Source: Solirubrobacter sp963798325
GTDB lineage: Bacteria; Actinomycetota; Thermoleophilia; Solirubrobacterales; Solirubrobacteraceae
DNA length: 64,000 bases
Direction of reading: 5' to 3'
Assembly: GCA_963798325.1 (NCBI GenBank)
Contig: CAWCSS010000002.1
Location: 372,001 to 436,000, forward strand
The notes below the pieces were generated by a model. It did no database searches. It had not been told where the DNA came from and saw only the letters and a program-made list of their open reading frames with translations. The position numbers and the translations under genes are program-made. Shown one piece after another: positions 25,176-32,569 of the stretch. Each line of letters starts with the position of its first letter. Position 1 is the stretch's first letter.

Positions 25176-26390
25176 ATGCAGGATCTCGAGGACCGCCTGG
25201 ACGAGCTCAACCAGCTCGGGCTGCACCAGCGCATGCGGATGGTCTCCGGACCGCAGGGCCCGCGCGTGGTGCTCGACGGGCGGCCGGTGCTGCTGCTGTG
25301 CTCGGGCAACGCCCTCGGGCTCGCCGATCATCCCAAGGTCCGCCAGGCGGCGGCCGACGCCGCGATGCGCTGGGGCGTCGGGGCCGGCGCGGCGCGCGTG
25401 AGCTGCGGCACGATGACGCTCCACCGCCGGCTCGAGGAACGGCTCGCGACCTTCACCGGCCAACGCGCGGCGCTGCTGTTCGGCTCGGGCGCGATGGCCA
25501 ACCTCGGCGTGATCCCAGCGCTCGCGCGCCGTGGCGAGGTCGTCCTCTACGACGAGCTCAGCCACTGCTCGATCGTCGACGGCGCGCGCCTGTCGGGCGC
25601 CGACGTGCTCGCCTACCGCCACGCCGACGCCGACCACCTCGCGTGGGCGCTGCGCCAGTGCGACGGCCGCGCGACGCTGATCGCCACCGACGGCATGTTC
25701 GGGATGGACGGTGACGTCGCGCCGCTGGCCGAGATCGTCGCGCTCGCCCGCCGCTACGACGTGCGAACGCTGGTCGACGAGGCGCACGCCCTCGGCGCGC
25801 TCGGGCCCGACGGCCGCGGCGCGGTCGCCGAGGCGGGCCTGGAGGGCGAGGTCGACGTCATCACCGGCACGCTCGGCAAGGCGCTCGGCTCCTACGGCGG
25901 GTTCGCCGCCTGCGACCACGTGACCGCGCGCTTCCTCGTCCACAGCGCCCGCACGCTGCTGCACTCGACCGCGCTGCCACCGGTGGCCGCCGCGGCGGCG
26001 ATGGCGGCGCTGGACCTGCTGGAGGAGCAGCCACGCCGCGTGGCCAAGCTGCGCGCCAACGCCGAGGCGCTGCGCGACGCGCTCGCGCGCGAGGGCTTCG
26101 ACGTCTCCGGCGCCGCCGCGCACGTCGTCCCGCTCGTGGTCGGCGAGGCCGACGTGGCCTGCCGGATGGTCGACCTCGCGATCGAGCAGGGCGTCTTCGC
26201 CGAGGCCGTTCGCCCACCCGCCGTGCCCGAGCACACCGCCCGCGTGCGCCTCTCGGTCATGGCCTCCCACACCCGTGAGGAGCTGCGCGACGCGGCCAAG
26301 GTGCTTGCCCGTTCGGCTCTGCGGGCCGGATTCCGCCCCGGCGCGGGCATCCCGATGGCGGCCGCGCAGAATCTCGCGCGGGCGGCCTAG
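25176..26390 (+). CDS. Alpha-oxoamine synthase family PLP enzyme (8-amino-7-oxononanoate synthase-like)
   Basis: A 404-residue fold-type I aminotransferase-like enzyme. The cofactor lysine is in ITGTLGKALGSYGGF (about K235), the Asp motif in LVDEAHALGALGPDG, and the substrate loop in DELSHCSIVDGARLS. The family condenses an amino acid with an acyl-CoA, releasing CO2: BioF makes KAPA, and others make 2-amino-3-ketobutyrate or keto-sphingoid bases. No other bio genes are here, so BioF is only the closest label; the crotonase and biotin carrier upstream fit acyl-CoA chemistry. The start is ATG 25176, 41 bases after the crotonase stop. Confidence 0.85.
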   Translation: MQDLEDRLDELNQLGLHQRMRMVSGPQGPRVVLDGRPVLLLCSGNALGLADHPKVRQAAADAAMRWGVGAGAARVSCGTMTLHRRLEERLATFTGQRAALLFGSGAMANLGVIPALARRGEVVLYDELSHCSIVDGARLSGADVLAYRHADADHLAWALRQCDGRATLIATDGMFGMDGDVAPLAEIVALARRYDVRTLVDEAHALGALGPDGRGAVAEAGLEGEVDVITGTLGKALGSYGGFAACDHVTARFLVHSARTLLHSTALPPVAAAAAMAALDLLEEQPRRVAKLRANAEALRDALAREGFDVSGAAAHVVPLVVGEADVACRMVDLAIEQGVFAEAVRPPAVPEHTARVRLSVMASHTREELRDAAKVLARSALRAGFRPGAGIPMAAAQNLARAA

Positions 26391-26470
26391 CCCATCGGTA
26401 CAAACGGCGCGACGAGATGTTGGACACCGGTCCAAATTGATCGCGTCCGCGCGCGACTTGAATGGGTGTC

Positions 26471-26647
26471 ATGCCCGAGCTGCACGTGCTTCCTCACCCG
26501 TCGACCGGGGGCTGGACCCTGGACTCGGCGTGGTTCGCCACGCTGGATGAGGCCGAGCAGGCTGCGCGCTACCGCGCCGACTCCGAAGGCGCGCTCGTGT
26601 TCCTGCACGACCGCTATCACCGCGTTCACGCGCTCGTTCAGGTGTAA
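26471..26647 (+). CDS. Small DUF2188-like protein
   Basis: A 58-residue protein, MPELHVLPHPSTGGWTLDSA at the start and LVFLHDRYHRVHALVQV at the end. The pattern HVxPH-GGW, central Ala/Glu helix and final HxR-R strand resembles DUF2188 proteins of unknown role. An in-frame ATG lies three codons upstream at 26462. It stands alone on the plus strand and its end overlaps the convergent BKACE gene by ten bases. Confidence 0.55.
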   Translation: MPELHVLPHPSTGGWTLDSAWFATLDEAEQAARYRADSEGALVFLHDRYHRVHALVQV

Positions 26648-27333
26648 CGCAGCACCGCTTCGACGACCAGCGCCGCGTTGTCCGGCGCGCGGCGCATGTC
26701 GGGCAGTGTGAGCACGTCCTCCAGGCCGATGCGGATGTCATGGCCGGCCCTGACCCCGGCGTCGAGCACCGCCCAGGTCGCCGGGCCCTCGCCGTGGTGC
26801 AGCTGCGGCGCCTCGACTCCCGCACCCTCGAGGATCACATCGATCTCGTGGGCCATCTGCACGGCCTCGTAGGGGTTCTCCGAGCGCGGCTCGACGAGCA
26901 CGCGCCGCACCCGGATGCCGCTGTCGGCCAGCAGCTGCGCCGTGGCGGGCGTCCACACGCCGGCCTCGATCCCGATCCCGTGGCGGTGCAGCTCCTCGGC
27001 GAGCTCGCGCCAGCCGTCCTCGGTCAGGTTGAGCGAGACGAGGTCCGGCACCTCGGTCCAGGCGCGGACGAGGCGCAGCCGCTCGTCGACGTCACCCGCG
27101 GTGATCCAGAGCCCGGTGGAGAACGAGAGCTCGACCCCGAGCGGGCGCAGCGCGCGGACCGCCGCGGCGATGTGGGCCGGTTCGAGCGTCTCGTCGCCGT
27201 GCTCGTCGCGCGGGTGCACGTGCAGCGAGGACGCGCCTGCGGCGATGCAGGCCCTGGCCGCCGCCGCGAGGTCCTCCGGCGTGCGCGGGACGCCGGCGTC
27301 GCGGTCGCCGTTCAGGCAGGCCTGGAGGACCAT
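26638..27333 (-). CDS. BKACE family beta-keto acid cleavage enzyme (second, short copy)
   Basis: A 231-residue protein, shorter than the usual 270-300. Kept features are the zinc motif SSLHVHPRD (about H38, H40), the strand ELSFSTGLW, SLNLTEDGW and the end RIGLEDVLTLPDM. The N-terminus MVLQACLNGDRDAGVPRTPE is that of the family, so the shortening is internal. The substrate is unknown. ATG 27333 lies 22 bases inside the end of the upstream membrane gene; it is the last gene of the rubredoxin / spermidine synthase cluster. Confidence 0.83.
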   Translation of the reverse strand: MVLQACLNGDRDAGVPRTPEDLAAAARACIAAGASSLHVHPRDEHGDETLEPAHIAAAVRALRPLGVELSFSTGLWITAGDVDERLRLVRAWTEVPDLVSLNLTEDGWRELAEELHRHGIGIEAGVWTPATAQLLADSGIRVRRVLVEPRSENPYEAVQMAHEIDVILEGAGVEAPQLHHGEGPATWAVLDAGVRAGHDIRIGLEDVLTLPDMRRAPDNAALVVEAVLRYT

Positions 27334-27905
27334 GCCCTCGGGGCGGACACCACGGCCAGCAGGGCCGCGAACAGCAGGAACGTCCAGCGGGTGCCGACCA
27401 GCGGGATCAGCATCAGCGCGGCGGCGAAGTTGCCCACGAGCCCGCCCGCGGTGGACAGCGCGTACAGGCGGCCGGTCACGTCGCCCGCTCCGGCGACGCT
27501 CGAGACCCGCAGGCGAATCGCCCACGGCGACAGCGCGCCGAGCACCAGCACGGGCGGCGCCATGAGGAGCGCCAGCACCAGCAGCGAGCCGGGGAGCTCC
27601 CCGAGCGAGTCCTCGGTGATGCCCAGCAGCGGGATCGCGAGCAGCGGGATCAGCGCGATCAGCACCGCGCCCAGCAGCGCCGCGCGGGCCATGCCGGAGG
27701 TGTGCGGGTGGCGGTCGGCGAGCCGGCCGCCGAGCCAGTAGCCGCCCGCCAGCGCAACGAGCACGATCGCGATCGTGTTCGCCCACACGACGGTCGACGC
27801 GCCGAACGCGGGCGCGACCAGCCGCGCCGCCGCGATCTCGGCGCCGAGCGTCGAGATGCCCGCGACGAACAGCACGCCCTCCGCGAAGCCCCAGCGCGGT
27901 TTCAT
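27312..27905 (-). CDS. Spermidine synthase-like membrane domain only (truncated paralogue)
   Basis: A 197-residue integral membrane protein with about six helices. It closely resembles the N-terminal half of the neighbouring fused spermidine synthase: both have GAEIAAARL, WANTIAIVL / WANTIAVVL, LGALSPWAIRLR / LGAVSPWATRLR and GRLYALST / GRLYAVST. The catalytic methyltransferase-like half is absent and the frame ends naturally at 27312. Start ATG 27905 overlaps the stop of the full-length gene (ATGA). It looks like a duplicate that kept only the membrane part, perhaps a partner subunit or transporter. Confidence 0.75.
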   Translation of the reverse strand: MKPRWGFAEGVLFVAGISTLGAEIAAARLVAPAFGASTVVWANTIAIVLVALAGGYWLGGRLADRHPHTSGMARAALLGAVLIALIPLLAIPLLGITEDSLGELPGSLLVLALLMAPPVLVLGALSPWAIRLRVSSVAGAGDVTGRLYALSTAGGLVGNFAAALMLIPLVGTRWTFLLFAALLAVVSAPRAWSSRPA

Positions 27906-29408
27906 CCAGTGTCCCCCGCCGCGTACTCGACGATCGAGGTGTCGATCAGCCACTCCACCGGCGCCTTGTCGTCGGTGAAGACCGTCCCGCCGCGCAGGCG
28001 CTCGCCGAAGCGGCCGGCGCTCGCGGTGGCGACGTCGCGCAGCTCGCTCGGCATGGGCGCGGTGCGGATCGCGTCCGCCGACAGCGGCACGTCGGACGCG
28101 ATCACGAGCGAGTTCGTGGAGCGGATGGGGTCGCGCGCGACGTGCTTGAACACGGCGCCCATGGTCGCGGTCATCGACTCCTCCAGCTTCGGCGAGTCCT
28201 CCGGGTGACCGATGTTGACGATCACCGAGCCGCCGGGGTTCAGCCGGTCGCGGACGAGCTCGAAGAACTCGCGCGTGGTCAAATAGAACGGGATGTAGGG
28301 CTGGCGGTAGGCGTCGACGAAGATCGAGTCGTAGCGCTCCTTGGACTGACGCAGGAACGGGCGCGCGTCCTGGGCGACCTCTTGAGCCGCGGGCTGTGCG
28401 GCAGGCCGAAGTAGCGGTGACCGATCTTGAACAGCTCGGCGTCGATGTCGACCGCGTCGATCTTCGTCCGCGGGTAGTAGTGCAGCAGCGCGCGTGGGAC
28501 GGTCCCGCCCGCGGTGCCCAGCGCGGCGATGCGCTTGGGCGGCTCGCCGCTGCCGGTCGCGAACGGGAGCACCAGGAAGCCGTCCCAGTAGCCGTCGGTG
28601 AGGACCGTCCCGGGCTTGTAGAGCGAGTGGATCGCCTGCCCCTCGTTGAGCTCCAGCCGCCGCGAGCCGTCCTCGAGCTGGACCACCCGCGCGTACTGGT
28701 ACTCGGTCTCGTTCTCGTAGAGCACCCGCCCGTTCTCGGCGGGCTTGGTCACGCCGGAGGGAAGCGCGAGCGACGCCGCCAGCACGAGCGGCACGATCGC
28801 AGCCGCGCCCACGCGGCGGCGGCCAGCGCCGGGACGAGCGCGAGCACGATGAACGTGCGCTGCGTCCCGATCGCCTCGATCGCCCACAGCGACACGAAGA
28901 ACACGCCGACCAGCGAGCCGAGCGTGGACACCGCGTACAGCCGCCCGGCGACCGAGCCCGCCTCCTCGACGTTGGCGAGCCTCAGGCGCGTCGCCCACGG
29001 CGAGACCGCCCCGAGCAGCAGCAGCGGCACGGCGACGAGGATCAGCGTCCCGAACAGCGAGGCCGCGAAGGCGCCGACGGACAGCGTGTCGAACGCGCTC
29101 ACGCTGAGCGACAGGAACGGGTGCGCGATGAACGGGATGATCGCCAGCAGCGACGCGCCGACGAGGACGAGCGCGGACAGCGCCGCGCGCTGCGGCCGGC
29201 GGTCGGCCAGCATCCCGCCGAGCTTGTAGCCCGCCGAGAGCGCCAGCAGCACGACCGCGATCGTGTTCGCCCAGATGACCGTCGAGGACCCGAAGAACGG
29301 CGCCATCAGCCGCGCGGCGGCGATCTCCGCGCCCAGCGACGCCACGCCCACGGCGAACACCAGCGCTTCCAGCGGCAGGACGCCGCTGCGGGATCTGACC
29401 GCGGTCAC
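27902..29408 (-). CDS. Membrane-fused spermidine synthase-like protein, two frame breaks
   Basis: About 500 residues. The N-terminal half has some seven membrane helices (VASLGAEIAAARLMAPFFGS, LLLLGAVSPWATRL). The C-terminal half is the polyamine-synthase fold: ENETEYQYARVVQLEDGSRR, SAM-type nucleotide loop IAALGTAGGTVPRALL, acidic residue in IDAVDIDAELF, and EFFELVRDRLNPGGSVIVNI. Frames change near 28800 (extra base) and 28385 (one base missing in a GG run). It would transfer an aminopropyl group from decarboxylated SAM, or act as an unknown SAM-type enzyme at the membrane. GTG 29408 is preceded by TAGATT. Confidence 0.78.
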
Positions 29409-29414
29409 ACATCG

Positions 29415-29420
29415 AATCTA
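29415..29420 (-). promoter_or_regulatory. Candidate -10 box TAGATT of the spermidine synthase gene
   Basis: TAGATT on the minus strand, six bases before GTG 29408. It overlaps the last codon of the rubredoxin gene, so the synthase may be transcribed both with rubredoxin and alone. Confidence 0.4.
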
Positions 29421-29597
29421 GCCCTCAAAGGGCGAGAAATCCGCTTTCCTTGCACCGCAGACCGGGCAGTACCAGTCCGCCGGGATGTCCTGGAACGCGG
29501 TCCCGGAGTCGATCCCGCCGTCGGGGTCGCCCTCCTCGGGGTCGTAGATGAAGCCGCAGGACTCGCAGATCCATTGCCGGTCGGTGTCGGAACTCAT
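29418..29597 (-). CDS. Rubredoxin
   Basis: A 59-residue protein with the two iron-binding pairs: C11-x2-C14-G (ICESCGFIYDPEEGD) and C44-x2-C47-G (YCPVCGARK). The length is standard. It is a one-electron carrier in the cytoplasm, often serving alkane or fatty-acid hydroxylases or oxidative-stress reductases; no such partner is adjacent. It starts at ATG 29597 with a TAAGAT box eight bases upstream and no ribosome-binding site. It is divergent from the Nudix gene, their starts only 25 bases apart. Confidence 0.93.
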   Translation of the reverse strand: MSSDTDRQWICESCGFIYDPEEGDPDGGIDSGTAFQDIPADWYCPVCGARKADFSPFEG

Positions 29598-29605
29598 GGC
29601 GCGGC

Positions 29606-29611
29606 ATCTTA
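29606..29611 (-). promoter_or_regulatory. Candidate -10 box TAAGAT of rubredoxin gene
   Basis: TAAGAT on the minus strand, eight bases before ATG 29597. It overlaps the divergent box 29610-29615, sharing the bases TA. Confidence 0.5.
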
Positions 29612-29615
29612 GGAT
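29610..29615 (+). promoter_or_regulatory. Candidate -10 box TAGGAT of Nudix gene
   Basis: TAGGAT, seven bases, ATG 29623. It shares two bases with the oppositely directed rubredoxin box. Confidence 0.5.
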
Positions 29616-29622
29616 GCATTGC

Positions 29623-30237
29623 ATGTCGCAGAGCGGTCCCGAGCCCGGAACGATCCTCAACGAGACCGGCGTGCCCACCAAGCCGAGGCAGGCGGCGACG
29701 GTGCTCGTCCTGCGCGGGGGCTCGGAACGCCTCGAGGTGCTGCTCGCCCAGCGCACGCCCAAGGCGCGCTTCATGGGCGGCGCGTGGGTGTTCCCCGGCG
29801 GGTCCGTCGACGCCGAGGATCTCGGCGCGCATCGCGTGGCGGGCGTGCGCGAGGTGCAGGAAGAGGTCGGCATCGCACTGGGCGACCCGGAGGCGCTGGT
29901 GCCGTTCGCGCGCTGGATCACGCCGCCCGAGATCTCGATCCGCTTCGACACCTGGTTCTTCGTCGCCGAGGCGCCCGCGGACGCCGAGATCGTGATCGAC
30001 GGCCAGGAGATCGTCGACGCGCGCTGGTTCGAGCCGGCGCGCGCGCTCGAGGGCTCCGAGGCGGGCGAGCTGCTGCTGGTCTTCCCGACGATCAAGAACC
30101 TCGAGAACGCCGCCCGCTTCTCCACCGCCGCCGAACTGCTGGAGTGGGCGCGCACGCACGAGGTCAAGCCCGTCGAGCCGCGCGTCGAGGGCCACGGCGA
30201 GACGGCGCGGCTCGTCATCGATGAGGGCGCTCCATGA
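29623..30237 (+). CDS. NUDIX hydrolase (NUDT7/19-like)
   Basis: A 204-residue protein. The Nudix box has the REVQEEVGI core after GGAWVFPGGSVDAED, with an insertion between the glycine-glutamate part and the core as in the NUDT19/coenzyme A diphosphatase branch. Family members cleave nucleoside diphosphates linked to another group, such as CoA or ADP-ribose; acyl-CoA hydrolysis would fit the genomic setting but is not shown. The start is ATG 29623, supported by the -10 spacing. Its stop TGA is followed by a hairpin-like GGAGATC/GATCTCC pair at 30269-30289. Confidence 0.85.
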   Translation: MSQSGPEPGTILNETGVPTKPRQAATVLVLRGGSERLEVLLAQRTPKARFMGGAWVFPGGSVDAEDLGAHRVAGVREVQEEVGIALGDPEALVPFARWITPPEISIRFDTWFFVAEAPADAEIVIDGQEIVDARWFEPARALEGSEAGELLLVFPTIKNLENAARFSTAAELLEWARTHEVKPVEPRVEGHGETARLVIDEGAP

Positions 30238-30294
30238 GCGCGGCGCGCCGGCGCATGCTCACGGCTCGGAGATCGCTTCGCGGATCTCCATGAC

Positions 30295-31215
30295 GTGACC
30301 TGACGGTCGCCGTCACCGGCCCGACGGGCGAGCTCGGCCGCTCCTTCCTGCGCGCGCTGGACCCGCACGCGCGGGTGCTGGGCATGGCGCGGCGGCCGTT
30401 CGACCCTGTCGTCGCTCGGGCTGGAGAACACCGAGTACCGCCAGGGCGACATGCTCGACCCCGAGGCCGTGGACGCGCTGGCGGCCGAGGCCGACGTGCT
30501 CGTGCACCTCGCGTTCATCATCCTCGGCGGGCGCGAGGAGACGCGGCGGATCAACCTCACCGGCTCGCGCAACGTGTTCAAGGCGGCGCGCAACGTGCGC
30601 CGGCTCGTCTACACGTCGTCGGTCGCCGCGTACGGCTTTCACCCCGACAACCCGCAGCCGCTGACCGAGGACGTCGAGCCGCGCGGCAGCGAGCGCTTCT
30701 ACTACTCGGCCCAGAAGGCCGAGCTCGAGGCGACGCTGTACGAGCAATACGACGGCGATGAGGCCTACGTCCTGCGTCCGTGCATCGTCGCCGGGCCGGA
30801 CGCGCGGATGATCCTGCGCGAGCTCCCGCAGCGGCGGCTGCCGCTGACGATCCCGGTCATGCCCAACCCGGGCACGCACTTCCAGCTCGTCCACCACGAC
30901 GACGTGGCGCAGGCGCTGGTGGCGGCCACGCTCGGCGACGCGCCGCCCGGCGCCTACAACCTCGCCGGCGACGGGACGATCACGCTCGGCGACCTCGCCG
31001 CGCTCGCTCGGCTGGCTCTCGGTGCCGGTCCCCTCGCCCGCTGGTGAGCGCCGCGGCGCTCGGGGCCAACCTCCCGCTGATGCCGAATCGTCTTCCAGTG
31101 GGTCAGCGCGACGCGCGTGCCGGTGGTCATGGACACGACGAAGGCCAAGCGCGACCTCGGCTGGGCGCCGCGCTTCAGCACGCGCGAGACGCTGGAGGCG
31201 CTCATCGCTCCGTAG
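30295..31215 (+). CDS. NAD-dependent epimerase/dehydratase (extended SDR), several frame breaks
   Basis: About 305 residues when joined. The N-terminus TVAVTGPTGELGRSFLRAL is the Rossmann TGxxGxxG. The main frame gives ENTEYRQGDMLDPEAVDAL, VYTSSVAAYG and the YYSAQKAE active site (Tyr-x3-Lys), and the last part reads VMDTTKAKRDLGWAPRFSTRETLEALIAP. Frame changes near 30407, 31020, 31045 and 31090 are each cured by dropping one base. The start is unclear: GTG 30295 is followed by a stop in the present sequence, so another indel probably lies there. It acts on a nucleotide sugar or related substrate, unknown here. Confidence 0.75.
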
Positions 31216-31257
31216 GCACGGACGCCGAACTGGGGTATTCCCCTTTGCGGAGCGTCG

Positions 31258-32569
31258 ATGAAAACAGTCGAGGGGGACAGCGGACGGCACACCGACGTCG
31301 CGCGGCGAGTGGCTGCAGCTGCCGTCGTGCTCGTCGCGGGCACGATGCTCGCCGCCTGGCTGGCTGACCTGCGGATCGCCACCCGGACCAGCAATCTCGC
31401 GCCGATGTCGCCGCTCGCCGGCGCCGGCTTCCTGGCCGCGGCCGCGGGCGTGTGGCTGCTGCCCGGGGCGTCGCGGGCCGCGTCGCTGTTCGGCGCGCTG
31501 GCCGCGGCGTGCGGTGTCGCCGGCCTGGTCGACGTCCTGATCGACAGCGGCGAAGCGATCAACGACCGGATGTTCGGCGCCGAGGTCCGGATCTCGGGCT
31601 TCACCGCGGCGGGCCTGGTGATGCTCGGCGCCGCGATCGCGCTCGACGGCCGCGAGTGGGCGATCACGCGGCGCCTGGCGACCGCGGCGGGGCTGCTGGG
31701 CGGCGCGGCCGCGATCGGCTTCCTGCTCGGCGTGCCCCTGTTCTTCGGGGCGTCGCGGCCGATCCAGATGTCCTGGCAGGCCGCGCTGTGCATCCTGCTG
31801 ATCTCGTTCGGGATCGGCGCCTCGCACCGCTCGGCGTTCTTCGGCGACTCGCTGAGCGGGCGCTTCGCGCGGCGGACGCTGCCGGCGGTGATCGGCATCC
31901 CGGTCGTCGCCGGCGCGTTGGCGACCGCGGGTGCGCGGGCGGACTGGTGGCCGTTCAGCGTCGCCGCGTGGCTGATGACCCTGGCCGCCGTCAGTGGGCT
32001 CGGGCTGGTCGTGGCCATGGCCGTCCGGCGCCTGGCCGAGGACGACCGCCGGCTGACCGAGCTCGCGATCCGCGACCCGCTGACCGGCGCCTACAACCGC
32101 CGCCACTTCCTCGCCGAGGCCACCGCCGCCGCCTCGCGCGCCCGCCGCTACGGCGAGCAGGGCGCGATCGCCGTCGTCGACCTCGATCGCTTCAAGGAGA
32201 TCAACGACCGCTGGGGTCACGCCGCGGGCGACGAGACGCTGATGCGGGTGCACCGCGCGCTGCGCACCCGCCTGCGGGAGAGCGACGTCCTCGGCCGCAT
32301 CGGCGGCGACGAGTTCGCGGCGGTGATCCTGCACGTCGACGGGGACGAGGCGCTGCAGGTCGCCGATCAACTGCGCCAGGCGGTGGCCTGCGTGGCGGCG
32401 GAGCTGACGGCGGGCGGGCGGCGCAACCGGCTCGGCCGCTTCGGTGGGCTTGGCACCGCTCGACGGCGGCGACGGGGACGTCGAGTCGCTGATCGATCTC
32501 GCCGATCAGCGCATGTACATCGACAAGCGCAGCTCAGCCGAGAAGGTCCAGAGCGGCGCCGACCACTGA
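31258..32569 (+). CDS. Membrane GGDEF diguanylate cyclase, one frame break
   Basis: About 437 residues. The N-terminal half has eight or so membrane helices with no known sensor domain. Residues about 275 onward are the GGDEF domain: RDPLTGAYNRRHFLAEA, VDLDRFKEINDRWGHAAGDE and the intact active site RIGGDEFAAVI, with the inhibitory RESD five residues before. The end continues in another frame after an extra base near 32437: ASVGLAPLDGGDGDVESLID then ADQRMYIDKR. It should be an active, product-inhibited c-di-GMP synthase. Its end overlaps the convergent transketolase-like gene by 36 bases. Confidence 0.83.

Noticed and set aside
31232..31246. GGGG-TATT-CCCCTTT before the membrane diguanylate cyclase gene
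   Set aside because: It resembles the dispersed repeat but lacks the AAA left arm, the five-base loop and the AGGTT end; too weak to count as a copy.
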